Source of the DNA: VXNE01 sp965208745
GTDB taxonomy: Bacteria > Pseudomonadota > Gammaproteobacteria > Pseudomonadales > Azotimanducaceae
Length of the DNA stretch: 64,000 bases
Reading direction: 5' to 3'
Assembly: GCA_965208745.1 (NCBI GenBank)
Contig: CBDBPN010000004.1
Coordinates: 620,001-684,000, forward strand
The notes below the pieces were generated by a model that saw nothing but the letters and a program-made list of their open reading frames with translations, searched no databases and was not told where the DNA came from. This document shows positions 52,704 through 62,385 of this stretch, one piece after another. Each line of letters begins with the position of its first letter. Position 1 is the stretch's first letter. The position numbers were made by a program, and so were the translations under genes.

Positions 52704-55700
52704 ATGCCGCTCCCGCCGCGCGTCCTGCCTCTCCTGCTCCTGCTGCTGACCGCCGCCGGCTGCGGCGGAGGCGGGGGCGGCGGTGGGGGCGCGCCCCCTG
52801 CCCCGGACCCCGGGTCCTCCGGCGGGAACGGCACCGCGCAGCCGCCGCCCGAGGAGGAAACCGAACCGCTGTTCGCCGACGTGACCGCGGACTCCGGCAT
52901 CTCGTTCACGATCGGCTTCGCCTCCGACATGCGCAACCCGGAAGTCCCGATCGTGGCGCCGAGCGGCGCGGCGGCCGGCGACTACGACGGCGATGGAGAC
53001 GTGGACGTCTTCATCGTGCGGGGCGACCTCGGTCCGAACCTGCTCTATCGGAACAACGGCGGGATGCGGTTCACCGACGTCGCGGCGGAGGCCGGCGTCG
53101 CGTTCACGAAACCGGGCGAGCGCACCTACCGCCACGGTTCGCCCGCCATGGCGGACCTCGACGGCGACGGGGACCTCGACCTGCTCATCCCCGGGCTCGA
53201 CGGCGACCCGACGTTCGTCTTCTCGAATGACGGCGACGGCACGTTCACCGACGTGACGCCGGGGTCGGGGCTCGACCGCACGCGGGCGGAGTACTCCCTG
53301 TCCCCCGCTTTCGGCGACTACGACCTCGACGGCGACCTCGATCTCGCCCTCGGACACTGGGGTACCCCGAGGGATTTCCTCGGCGGCGTAGGGGACACCG
53401 AGCACCTCTGGCGCAACGACAGCGAGGCCGGCCGGATCCGGTTCTCGAGCGTCAGCGAGGAGGCTGGCATCGCGCCGTCGGTGATCCTGAACACCGACCC
53501 GCGCATCAGCCAGCGCGCGTTCGATCCGACCTTCACCCCCACGTTCGCCCGGATCGACGACGACGAGTACCCGGACCTCCTGATGGTCGGGGACTTCAAC
53601 TTCTCGCAGGTCTTCCTCAACAACCGCGACGGCACGTTCCGCAACGTGACGGACTACGAGGTCATCGTCGACGGCAACGGCATGGGCTCCGCGGTCGGCG
53701 ACTACGACGGCGACGGCGACCTCGACTGGTTCGTCAGCAGCATCCTGGCGATCGGCGAGGACGTGCCGTCACACGTCTCCAGGGTGGGCAACCGGCTCTA
53801 TCGCAACGACGAAGGCGTCTTCGTCGACGCGACCGAGGACGCCGACGTCGCGGACGGCGGCTGGGGCTGGGGAAGCTGCTTCCTCGACTTCGAGAACGAC
53901 GGGGACCTCGACATCTACCACACCAACGGCTGGACCGAGTTCGACGAGTACGGCGGCTTCACCCGGGACGCGTCCCGAGCGTTCGTCTCCAACGGCGCGG
54001 GCGGCTTCCGCGACAGCGCGGCGACCCTGGGGCTCGACGACACCGAACAGGGGCGCGGCGTCGTGTGCGCGGACTTCGACAACGACGGAGACGTCGACAT
54101 CCTGCTGCTGCACGCCAACGCCGAGAACGCGGCCACGCTGTACCGCAACGACACGGAGGGCAACCACTACCTCGGCGTGCGGCTGCAGGGCCGCCATCCG
54201 AACTCGTCGGCGGTGGGCGCGCGGATCGTGCTCGACGCCGGCGGGACGGACTACCTCCGCGAGGTGCACCTCGGCAGCAACTTCGCGTCCCACAACCCGA
54301 CCGCGCAGGTAATCGGGCTGGGGACGGCCACGCAGGTGGAGCGGCTCTGGGTGTTCTGGCCGGACGGCGAAGAGACCTTCGAGCAGATGGTCTCCGTCGA
54401 CCGGTACGTCGACATCGCGCATCCCCGCTACGATCCGGACGAGAACGCCGGCGCCACGCTCGTGGTCCTCGAGGGCGCCGGCAGCGGCGCCTTCGCGATC
54501 GGCGAGCAGGTGGACATCCGCGCGGACTCGCCCCGGGACAACTATCACTTCTCGCACTGGGAGGTGAGCGGTGGCGAGGTCGCGGATCCCTCGTCCAGCG
54601 AAACGACGATCACGCTCCTCGACCGCGTGGTCCACGTCACCGCGCGTTATCTCCCGGGCGTGGCCCCCGGGGAAAACGCCAGCGTCGCGCGCAGGTGGAA
54701 CGAGGTGCTGCTGCAGTCGATCAGGAACGACTTCGCGAGACCCACCGTGCACGCGCGCAACCTGTTCCACGTGTCCGCCGCGATGTACGACGCGTGGTCG
54801 GTCCTCGAAGACCGCGGCGCCGCGTGGCTGCTCGGCCGCGAACGGGCCGGCGAGTCCTGCTCCTTCGCAGGCATGCCGGACGCCGCCGATCCGGAACGGG
54901 CGAAGACTGGCGCCCTCAGCTTCGCGGCGTATCGCCTGATCCGACACCGTTTCGCCAACTCGCCCGGCGTCCGGGACATCTTCCGGGACACGGAGACCCT
55001 CATGCAGGCCCTGGACCTCGACCCGGACATCGAGACGCTCGACTACCGGGACGGGTCCGCCGAGGCGCTCGGGAACCACGTCGCCGACTGCTATCTCCGG
55101 TTCGGGCTGGTAGACGGTGCGAACGAAGCCGCCGACTACGCCAATCGGTTCTATCGCCCGGTCAACCCACCGCTGGAGCCTACGTTGCCGGGCAATCCGA
55201 ACGTCGAGGACCTCAACCGCTGGCAGCCGTTGTCGCTCCCCCATTACATCGACCAGGCCGGCAACGTCGTCGAAGGGACGCCCGAGTTCCTCGGCCCCGA
55301 GTGGGGTTGGGTGGTTCCGTTCGCCCTCCGGGACCAGGACATGACGGTCCTCGAGCGGGACGGCTTCGAGTACCGCCTCTACCACGATCCCGGCCCGCCG
55401 CCGACCATCGACGGGCCCCTCGGGGAGCAATACCGGTGGGCCTTCTCCCTGGTCGCCGTGTGGGCATCGCACCTCGACCCCGCCGACGGCGTCACGATGG
55501 ACATCTCGCCCGCGTCCCTCGGCAACATCCAGTCTTATCCCCAGGAGTTTCGCGACTACGCGTCCTTCTACGACACCCGGTCCGGCGGCGACCCCGGGAC
55601 CGGCTACCCGCGGAACCCCAGGACCGGCGCGCCGTACACACCCCAGGAAGTCCCGCGCGGCGACTACACCCGCGTGCTCGCGGAGTTCTGGGCCGACGGG

Positions 55701-56522
55701 CCCGAGTCCGAGACCCCGCCCGGCCACTGGTTCGTCATCGCCAACGAGGTCAACGATCACCCGCTGCTCGAGCGGCGTCTCGCCGGCGCCGGTCTCGAAC
55801 TCGAACGGCTCGAATGGGACCTCAAGACCTACTTCGCGCTGGGCGGGGCCATGCACGACTCGGCGATCGCCGCCTGGGGCGCCAAGGGCTGGTACGACTA
55901 CATCCGGCCGATCTCGGCGCTCCGCGGCATGGCGGAACTCGGGCAGGGCAGCGACCCCAACCTCCCCTCGTACCATGAGCACGGCATCCCCCTGATCCCG
56001 GGTTTCGTCGAGCTGATCGACGACGAGGATCCGCTGCGCGGCCCGTCGCACGAACACGTGGGCAAGCCCAAGTTCTACTCATGGCGGGGACCCGATTTCA
56101 TCGACGATCCGGAGGTCGAGGTGGCGGGGGTCGGCTGGATTCGGGCCGAGGACTGGTGGCCCTACCAGCGGCCCACTTTCGTGACCCCGCCCTTCGCGGG
56201 GTACGTTTCCGGACACTCCACCTATTCGCGGGCCGCGGCCGAAGTGCTCTCGGCCCTGACGGGCGACGCCTACTTCCCCGGCGGCATGAGCGAGTTCCGC
56301 ATTCCCGCGGACGCGTTCCTGCAGTTCGAGGCGGGACCGTCCGTGGAGATGACCCTGCAGTGGGCGACGTACCAGGACGCCGCGGACCAGTGCAGCCTGT
56401 CCCGGATCTGGGGCGGCATCCATCCGCCGATCGACGACATCCCGGGGCGGCTCATGGGCATCGAGATCGGCCGCGACGCGTTCGCCGAAGCCGTGCGCTA
56501 CTTCGACGGGATGGTGGACTGA
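52704..56522 (+). CDS. Lipoprotein fusing FG-GAP/UnbV repeats to a vanadium haloperoxidase
   Basis: 1272 residues. MPLPPRVLPLLLLLLTAAGC is a lipoprotein signal (Cys20) followed by nine glycines. Residues about 55-600 contain FG-GAP repeats with many calcium-type DxDxDGDxD loops (GDYDGDGDVDVF) and an ASPIC/UnbV segment. The last 620 residues are a vanadium-dependent haloperoxidase / PAP2 domain: Lys1061 and Arg1068 in KGWYDYIRP, SGHS at 1169-1172, and SRIWGGIH at 1233-1240. It would oxidise halide with hydrogen peroxide outside the cytoplasm. It is 62 bp after receptor 5 and may be cotranscribed. The combination of both halves in one protein is not one I know as common. Confidence 0.9.
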   Translation: MPLPPRVLPLLLLLLTAAGCGGGGGGGGGAPPAPDPGSSGGNGTAQPPPEEETEPLFADVTADSGISFTIGFASDMRNPEVPIVAPSGAAAGDYDGDGDVDVFIVRGDLGPNLLYRNNGGMRFTDVAAEAGVAFTKPGERTYRHGSPAMADLDGDGDLDLLIPGLDGDPTFVFSNDGDGTFTDVTPGSGLDRTRAEYSLSPAFGDYDLDGDLDLALGHWGTPRDFLGGVGDTEHLWRNDSEAGRIRFSSVSEEAGIAPSVILNTDPRISQRAFDPTFTPTFARIDDDEYPDLLMVGDFNFSQVFLNNRDGTFRNVTDYEVIVDGNGMGSAVGDYDGDGDLDWFVSSILAIGEDVPSHVSRVGNRLYRNDEGVFVDATEDADVADGGWGWGSCFLDFENDGDLDIYHTNGWTEFDEYGGFTRDASRAFVSNGAGGFRDSAATLGLDDTEQGRGVVCADFDNDGDVDILLLHANAENAATLYRNDTEGNHYLGVRLQGRHPNSSAVGARIVLDAGGTDYLREVHLGSNFASHNPTAQVIGLGTATQVERLWVFWPDGEETFEQMVSVDRYVDIAHPRYDPDENAGATLVVLEGAGSGAFAIGEQVDIRADSPRDNYHFSHWEVSGGEVADPSSSETTITLLDRVVHVTARYLPGVAPGENASVARRWNEVLLQSIRNDFARPTVHARNLFHVSAAMYDAWSVLEDRGAAWLLGRERAGESCSFAGMPDAADPERAKTGALSFAAYRLIRHRFANSPGVRDIFRDTETLMQALDLDPDIETLDYRDGSAEALGNHVADCYLRFGLVDGANEAADYANRFYRPVNPPLEPTLPGNPNVEDLNRWQPLSLPHYIDQAGNVVEGTPEFLGPEWGWVVPFALRDQDMTVLERDGFEYRLYHDPGPPPTIDGPLGEQYRWAFSLVAVWASHLDPADGVTMDISPASLGNIQSYPQEFRDYASFYDTRSGGDPGTGYPRNPRTGAPYTPQEVPRGDYTRVLAEFWADGPESETPPGHWFVIANEVNDHPLLERRLAGAGLELERLEWDLKTYFALGGAMHDSAIAAWGAKGWYDYIRPISALRGMAELGQGSDPNLPSYHEHGIPLIPGFVELIDDEDPLRGPSHEHVGKPKFYSWRGPDFIDDPEVEVAGVGWIRAEDWWPYQRPTFVTPPFAGYVSGHSTYSRAAAEVLSALTGDAYFPGGMSEFRIPADAFLQFEAGPSVEMTLQWATYQDAADQCSLSRIWGGIHPPIDDIPGRLMGIEIGRDAFAEAVRYFDGMVD

Positions 56523-56688
56523 TCAGGCCGCCGCCCCGCCCATATGAACCACCAGCCGGGGCCCGGCGCGCCGGCGTCCGATGGCGCGTCGGCGCGCGAG
56601 ACCATTGCCCCGGCGTGGTGTTGTTCTTGACCCGCCGCGCACCGTCTGGAACCCTCCGCCACAGGCCGAGGCGGCGTGTGAGACCACC

Positions 56689-56929
56689 GTGAACTTCCGC
56701 ATCCTCGGGCGCATTTTCGCACGCGGAAACCATCGCCCGGGGCGCGGGAATCCGCGAGCTTTCGAGGCTGAAGCGGACCCACGGTCCGGCCAACTGGCGC
56801 AAGCGAAAGGGGACCGCCCGCATACAACTGGACAACGGCGACATACGGCTGGCCGAACTGCACTGGTACGAAGCGCACGGCATCGGCCGCAAGGAGATCA
56901 AGCGCAAGCGCTATCTGGACCGACCATGA
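56689..56929 (+). pseudogene. Small gene of a two-gene module, frameshift in a T run
   Basis: A GTG at 56689 starts VNFRILGRI, and after a one-base problem in the TTTT at 56714-56717 the next frame continues SHAETIARGAGIRELSRLKR, then GTARIQLDNGDIRLAELHWY and EAHGIGRKEIKRKRYLDRP to TGA at 56927-56929. Together they make one small protein of roughly 80 residues, a type I remember as a widespread uncharacterised family. Its stop overlaps the ATG of the next gene. The frameshift may be real or an error. Confidence 0.6.
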
Positions 56930-57168
56930 CCGAACCGACAGCCTTAAGGGACACCGAGTACGTAGTCTGCGTCGACAACGCGGATTACCCGGTTTCCCTT
57001 GAACTGCACAAGATCTACAGGACACTCCCCGATGGCGACGCCGCGCTTTCCGGCGACCTGCGCGTCGTCGACGAAAGCGGTGAGGACTACCTGTTCCCCG
57101 CCAGCAGCTTCGTTGCGATCAGCGTCCCCGAGCGCGTCCGCTCTTCGTTGCGCCGCGCCGCCTCGTAG
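56926..57168 (+). CDS. Small protein, second gene of the module
   Basis: An 80-residue acidic protein starting MTEPTALRDTEYVVCVDNAD, with ATG overlapping the previous stop (ATGA). No family name can be given. The basic partner upstream and acidic partner here, tightly coupled and placed inside what looks like an insertion, resemble a toxin-antitoxin or other mobile small module; this is inference. Confidence 0.6.
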   Translation: MTEPTALRDTEYVVCVDNADYPVSLELHKIYRTLPDGDAALSGDLRVVDESGEDYLFPASSFVAISVPERVRSSLRRAAS

Positions 57169-57193
57169 CAGTCCCGGGCGCGGTTTCGAGCTA

Positions 57194-57293
57194 CGGTCGA
57201 CCGCATCTTGGCAGCCTCACGGGCATCGAGATCTGCCGAGAGCCTTCGCAGCAACCCGTGCTGCTACTTTGACGGTATGGTGGACTGATCAGG
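57194..57293 (+). repeat. Decayed copy of the haloperoxidase gene 3' end
   Basis: About 100 bp resembling 56428-56527. The last 35 bp, including GACTGATCAGG with the stop codon, are nearly identical, and similarity fades upstream. Together with the original copy it brackets the small two-gene module, as if an insertion had duplicated the gene end. Confidence 0.75.
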
Positions 57294-58131
57294 CGGCGAG
57301 GTCTCGCGTGCGGTAGTACGGCAGCGACAGGTCTTCCACTCCGAGTTCCGCCCGCGGATCCGTGCCGGCGACCATCACGATGTCGCGGTAGTCGTCCCGC
57401 AGGTTCTCGGGTATCCCCCCGGACCACTTGAGCGGCGACTCCGCGCTCATGTAGTGGTTGACCAGCGCCCTCCGGTAGCCGGCCGGCGCCGCGTTGGGCA
57501 GCGACCGGTGGAGCACGTACCCGTGGAAGAAGACCACGCTGCCCCGCTCGACCTCGACCGGCTCCGCCGCTTCCTCTTCGTAGGGGAAACCGAACGTCTC
57601 GGGAGTGTCGTCGAAGCGGGGATCGTCGTGCCGCCGCATCTCCCACAGCGTTCCATGACGGTGGGAGCCCGGGATCACCCAGAGGCAGCCGTTCTCGACA
57701 GTGGCTCGATCAAGGGCAATCCACGCCCCCACGAGGCTCCGGTCGGCGGTGGGGATGAACGCCTCGTCCTGGTGCCAGGCCTGCCCGGGCAGGCCCCGGC
57801 TCTTCATGAAGATCATCGACTGCATGCACTTGACGTTCGGCCCGACGATCTCGGCGAGGACCCGCGTGAGCGATTCGTGCGCCAGGTAGCCGTGGAAGAC
57901 CTCCGACACCTTGTGCGGAAAGTGCACCGCGATGACGCGATCGTTGACGTCGTCGACGGTCCTGCACTCGGCCCCCTGACTCCTCGAGATGAACCCCCGG
58001 TTGCCCAGGCAGACGTCCACGGCCTCCTGGCACATCAACTCCACGTCGCGGGAGTTGAAGGCCCGATCGACGACGCAATAGCCGCGTTCGGCGAAGTGCC
58101 GGCCGATGGTCGAAGTCAGATCACGCGCCAT
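57289..58131 (-). CDS. Phytanoyl-CoA-dioxygenase-type Fe(II)/2-oxoglutarate enzyme 2
   Basis: 280 residues. The iron triad is His120 and Asp122 in AWHQDEAFIP and His208 in YVLHRSLPN. The family hydroxylates substrates with O2 and 2-oxoglutarate. The ATG at 58131 is chosen because the conserved sequence begins there (RDLTSTIGRHFAERGYCVV); the frame is open further upstream to 58257. Its stop codon sits inside the decayed haloperoxidase copy. It is only distantly similar to the enzyme at 44960 and no operator like that one was seen before it. Confidence 0.88.
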   Translation of the reverse strand: MARDLTSTIGRHFAERGYCVVDRAFNSRDVELMCQEAVDVCLGNRGFISRSQGAECRTVDDVNDRVIAVHFPHKVSEVFHGYLAHESLTRVLAEIVGPNVKCMQSMIFMKSRGLPGQAWHQDEAFIPTADRSLVGAWIALDRATVENGCLWVIPGSHRHGTLWEMRRHDDPRFDDTPETFGFPYEEEAAEPVEVERGSVVFFHGYVLHRSLPNAAPAGYRRALVNHYMSAESPLKWSGGIPENLRDDYRDIVMVAGTDPRAELGVEDLSLPYYRTRDLAA

Positions 58132-58225
58132 TTCCTGATCCGCCGTTGCATGCCGCCGCGAGGCCACGGTGCGGTCCGCGACTGTAGCCACTCGCCGAAG
58201 ACCCGGCAAACGCCGATGACAGTTC

Positions 58226-58253
58226 TTGCAAAATAGAAACTCGTTTCTAAAAT
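58226..58253 (+). promoter_or_regulatory. Sigma-70-like promoter with palindromic operator, likely leaderless
   Basis: TTGCAA (58226-58231) and TAAAAT (58248-58253) are spaced 16 bp. The palindrome TAGAAAC-TC-GTTTCTA (58234-58249) fills the spacer and touches the -10. The ATG of the ATPase is at 58260, only 6 bases after the -10, and no Shine-Dalgarno is present, so transcript start and start codon should nearly coincide. Confidence 0.6.
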
Positions 58254-58259
58254 ACAACG

Positions 58260-59402
58260 ATGCTCAACCGGGCCATCTCGTCGCTGATCGTCCACCGCCT
58301 CCGCGACTATCCCGCGGTCGCCCTCATCGGGCCGCGCCAGTCCGGCAAGACGACGCTTGCACGCCGGCTCGGCAAACGCTACTTCGACATCGAGCAGGAG
58401 CCGGACCGTCTGCGGCTGGATGTCCAATGGGAGGATGCGGTCGCCGGGCACGACCTGCTCGTGCTCGACGAAGCGCAGGAATGGCCCGATGTCTTCGCCC
58501 GACTTCGAGGTGAGATCGACCGCGAACGCGACCGGTGGGGCCGTTTCCTGCTGCTCGGCTCGGTTTCGCCGACGTTGATGACCCGGGTGTCCGAGTCACT
58601 CGCGGGCAGGCTGTCCGTCGTCGAACTCGCACCGTTCGCACTGCGCGAACTCAAGTCGAAGGCCCAGCGGGACCGCCACTGGCTCATGGGCGGCTTCCCC
58701 GACGGCGGAGTGCTCAACGGCAGGACCTTCCCCACCTGGCAGCGCGACTACCTGGATCTCCTCAGGCAACGCGACCTCCCCAATTGGGGTCTTCCAGCCG
58801 CACCCCAGACCACCCTGCGTCTCCTGCGGATGCTGGCGACCGCCCACGGACAGGAGTGGAACGCCAGCCAGATCGGCAAGAGTCTCGGGCTCTCCTACCA
58901 CACCGTGAACTCCTACCTCGACTACCTGGTCGGGGCATTCCTGTTCCGCCGGCTCGACGCCTGGCACGCGAACATCGGGAAGCGCCTCGTGAAGCGGCCG
59001 AAGGTCTACTGGCGGGATACGGGACTGCTGCATGCCCTGCTCAACGTCGAGAGCGCCGACGCGCTCTTGAGCCAGCCCTGGGTGGGGGCGAGCTGGGAGG
59101 GCTATGTCATCCAGCAGGTGCTCACCGCGCTGGAGACCCGGGGCGCGGCCCACAGCGCGTTTCACTTCCGCACGAGCGATCAGCGCGAGATCGACCTGGT
59201 CCTGGAGTTCGGCGGAGAACGCTGGGCGATCGAAGTCAAGCTCACCAGCCGCCCCACTCGCGACGACCTGGCGTCCCTCAACCGCAATGCGGACCTGATC
59301 GAGGCCGACCGGCGGTTCCTCGTGTGCCGGAGGGCGGAGCTCTTGCAGAGCGGCAATCAGACCATCTGCGACCTCGAGGGGATGTTGGACCGCCTGAGGT
59401 AG
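58260..59402 (+). CDS. AAA ATPase with DUF4143 domain
   Basis: 380 residues. Walker A GPRQSGKT at 24-31 and LLVLDEAQEW (Walker B, 67-75) belong to the AAA_14 domain; the C-terminal DUF4143 part has a PD-(D/E)xK-like REIDLVLEFGG ... AIEVKL pattern. Members are widespread, often acquired horizontally, and suspected to be part of defence or toxin-like systems, but no activity is proven. The gene stands alone with its own promoter. Confidence 0.92.
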   Translation: MLNRAISSLIVHRLRDYPAVALIGPRQSGKTTLARRLGKRYFDIEQEPDRLRLDVQWEDAVAGHDLLVLDEAQEWPDVFARLRGEIDRERDRWGRFLLLGSVSPTLMTRVSESLAGRLSVVELAPFALRELKSKAQRDRHWLMGGFPDGGVLNGRTFPTWQRDYLDLLRQRDLPNWGLPAAPQTTLRLLRMLATAHGQEWNASQIGKSLGLSYHTVNSYLDYLVGAFLFRRLDAWHANIGKRLVKRPKVYWRDTGLLHALLNVESADALLSQPWVGASWEGYVIQQVLTALETRGAAHSAFHFRTSDQREIDLVLEFGGERWAIEVKLTSRPTRDDLASLNRNADLIEADRRFLVCRRAELLQSGNQTICDLEGMLDRLR

Positions 59403-59422
59403 CGTCCGGCGACCCCACGCAA

Positions 59423-60538
59423 TCACGTCACGGCACCGTCCGTCAGTTCCCGCTGGTTGCGCAACTGGTTGGCGTATTGCAGGAGGACGTAGTCCCGGTG
59501 TTCGGGGGGACAGCCCTCGAGGGCCTCGTGGAACGCCGCAGCGACGCGCGACCCGAGATCCCCGCGGCCCTCCAGGGCAAAGACATGGGTCGGATACATG
59601 CGCAGGTTGCCCACGATCACCCGGTCGAGGTGCGCCGCCAGGGCCTCCGCGTTCGCGAAGTCGCCTTCGACCCGCGTCCCGAACGCCACGTGCACCGCGC
59701 CCTTGAAGCCGAGGATGCCCTGCACCATGGTCGCGTGGTCCTCCCCGTTGAGCTTCTCGTAGCCACCGTCCCGCGCCCTCAGGTACAGCTCCCGCGCCTT
59801 CGTCGCCGCGCACGGGTCGAGTTCGTAGGAGATCGACACCGGCACCAGGCGCACGCGCCGCAGCCAGTCTCCGATGGCATCGCACTCGCCCCGCCACGCG
59901 AGGAGGAACATCTTGAGGAGCGCGGGTTCCGTGCGGTCGATGCCGTCCTTCGCGCGCCCGTCGCGCTGCGCGATCCAGACCGATTCGCCGGCCTCCAGTA
60001 CAGCGCGGATGTAGCGCGACGTCGTGCGCATCCCGGCGTACTGGGTGCGCGGACCGCCGCCGGTCCTCGGCACCATGAAGCCGCGGTTGAGCCGCATGAG
60101 ATCGGTCGTGAAGCCGTGCGTGAAGAGGTTCTCGCCCACGGCGATCTGCGAGGTGCGGTGGCCGGACGACCAGAGCACGTAGTTCATGAACCCGGAATCG
60201 AGCGCGATGTCGCGGTGATTGGAGACGAAGAGATGCGGCTCCCCCGTCTCCAGCGTCTCGATCCCGCTCCAGGTGAGCCCCGCGGTCGTGCGGCGGATGA
60301 GCCGTCCGAACCAGTGCCCGACTTCGACGTGCAGATCGTCTACGGACCGCAGGTTCCGCGTCCGCCAGGCGAGGGCACGGGCGAGCGCCCAACAGGTGAT
60401 CCCGGGCGCCCGCCGGAAACAGCCCGGGGCGAGGAACCGCGCGACCCCCCGGGCGGCCGCCGGGTCCGCCACCACCCGGCGCAGCACCGCCGCGACCTCG
60501 TCGTCCCGGTAGGGCCTGATCTTCTCGAACTCTTCCAC
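59423..60538 (-). CDS. Glycerol-phosphate acyltransferase-family protein (PlsC-like)
   Basis: 371 residues from a GTG at 60538; an upstream ATG at 60604 would overlap the next gene's start and ribosome site. The acyltransferase motif NHRDIALD (107-114, NHxxxxD) and a later VPRTGG segment are present. The enzyme transfers an acyl chain to a glycerol-type acceptor at the inner membrane face. Length is larger than the 240-250 of core PlsC because of extra N- and C-terminal parts. Divergent from the MBL gene. Confidence 0.85.
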   Translation of the reverse strand: MEEFEKIRPYRDDEVAAVLRRVVADPAAARGVARFLAPGCFRRAPGITCWALARALAWRTRNLRSVDDLHVEVGHWFGRLIRRTTAGLTWSGIETLETGEPHLFVSNHRDIALDSGFMNYVLWSSGHRTSQIAVGENLFTHGFTTDLMRLNRGFMVPRTGGGPRTQYAGMRTTSRYIRAVLEAGESVWIAQRDGRAKDGIDRTEPALLKMFLLAWRGECDAIGDWLRRVRLVPVSISYELDPCAATKARELYLRARDGGYEKLNGEDHATMVQGILGFKGAVHVAFGTRVEGDFANAEALAAHLDRVIVGNLRMYPTHVFALEGRGDLGSRVAAAFHEALEGCPPEHRDYVLLQYANQLRNQRELTDGAVT

Positions 60539-60602
60539 GGGCGCGGAACTTAGCGCATTATCGGTCGCCGTCGCACGCTCGCGAAGCGGCAGGAGAGGCG
60601 CC

Positions 60603-61559
<957 letters not shown>

Positions 61560-61587
61560 GCGCCGGGCCAGGCCAGGGAGAGTACGC

Positions 61588-61950
61588 ATGCGCGGCCGCG
61601 ACCCGCTGGTGATCCACTACGTGCACGACATGGAGCGGGCCAAGCGGTTCTACACGGAGGCCCTCGACGTCCGCCCGTCGTTCGAGTCTCCGGGGTGGAC
61701 CACGCTCGACCTCGGCGCGATCCAGCTTGCGCTGCACATCCTGCACCCGCAGTCGACGGAGCCGGAAGCGCCCCTTCCTCATGCCGGCCTGAATCTGCTG
61801 GTGGACAACATCGAAGAGGTCCAGGTCGACATCGAGCGGCTCGGCGGGCGTCTCGTAGAGCTGCGGGAACCCGGTGGCGGCGTGCCGGTGCGCGTGGCCT
61901 CGTTCGTGGACTGCGAGGGCAACGGGTTCGAGTTGCGGCAGGAGCCATGA
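61588..61950 (+). CDS. VOC (glyoxalase/dioxygenase-like) protein
   Basis: 120 residues with the paired beta-alpha-beta-beta-beta layout of the vicinal-oxygen-chelate fold: HYVHDMERAKRFYTEAL at the start and VASFVDCEGNGFELRQEP at the end, the latter carrying the C-terminal Glu ligand. Function is open (glyoxalase-type, bleomycin-binding-type or other). GGGAGAG precedes the ATG and its stop overlaps the antitoxin ATG. Confidence 0.85.
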   Translation: MRGRDPLVIHYVHDMERAKRFYTEALDVRPSFESPGWTTLDLGAIQLALHILHPQSTEPEAPLPHAGLNLLVDNIEEVQVDIERLGGRLVELREPGGGVPVRVASFVDCEGNGFELRQEP

Positions 61951-62240
61951 CCACCGGGGGCCGAGACGGGAGACGCATGAGGTGCTCGGACGACGTCATT
62001 TCGCTGTCGAATCTCAAGGTGAGTCCGGGTCGCGTCATCAGGCGGGCAGCGCGGGAGCATCGAGCGGTGCTGCTGACGAGTCACGGGCGAGGTGTCGCCG
62101 TCCTGCAGTCGGTTGCGGACTACGACGCGGCAGAGGAAGAAAGAGCTTTCATGCGCGCCGTGGTTGCGGGGCTCGACGATCTGAACGACGGGCGCGGCCT
62201 CTCACTGGACGAGACAAAGAAGCGTCTCGGTATCAAGTAA
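61947..62240 (+). CDS. Phd/YefM-type antitoxin, now without a working toxin
   Basis: 97 residues; the ATG at 61947 overlaps the VOC stop (CAGGAG upstream), and a second ATG at 61977 behind GGGAGACGC may be the real start. The core LSNLKVSPGRVIRRAAREHR and LLTSHGRGVAVLQSVADYD is the Phd DNA-binding fold. The C-terminal toxin-binding tail (DLNDGRGLSLDETKKRLGI) is present. The gene next to it is a dead toxin remnant, so this is an orphan that might still protect against related toxins. Confidence 0.85.
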   Translation: MTTGGRDGRRMRCSDDVISLSNLKVSPGRVIRRAAREHRAVLLTSHGRGVAVLQSVADYDAAEEERAFMRAVVAGLDDLNDGRGLSLDETKKRLGIK

Positions 62241-62244
62241 CCGC

Positions 62245-62340
62245 ATGCCGCCGTTCCGCACGCGCCTTCCTGGCTCCGCCATCGCGGATCTGGAAGCGCT
62301 CAAGGACTGATATGCCAGCGACAAGGCCCGGGGGACGTGA
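62245..62340 (+). pseudogene. Truncated ParE/RelE-type toxin remnant
   Basis: MPPFRTRLPGSAIADLEALK-D is followed by TGA at 62308-62310 and then YASDKARGT and a second TGA. The usual toxin sequence has LKDWYAS here, so a Trp codon TGG seems to have become TGA. The rest of the toxin is missing. Confidence 0.65.
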
Positions 62341-62385
62341 TCGTATGCTGCGGTGCGAGCCGCAGGGCTGCCGGAACCGTAGGAA

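Noticed and set aside
62245..62340. Recoding of TGA as tryptophan, suggested by LKD-TGA-YAS
   Set aside because: TGA serves as the stop of many intact genes in the window, so the toxin is better read as inactivated.
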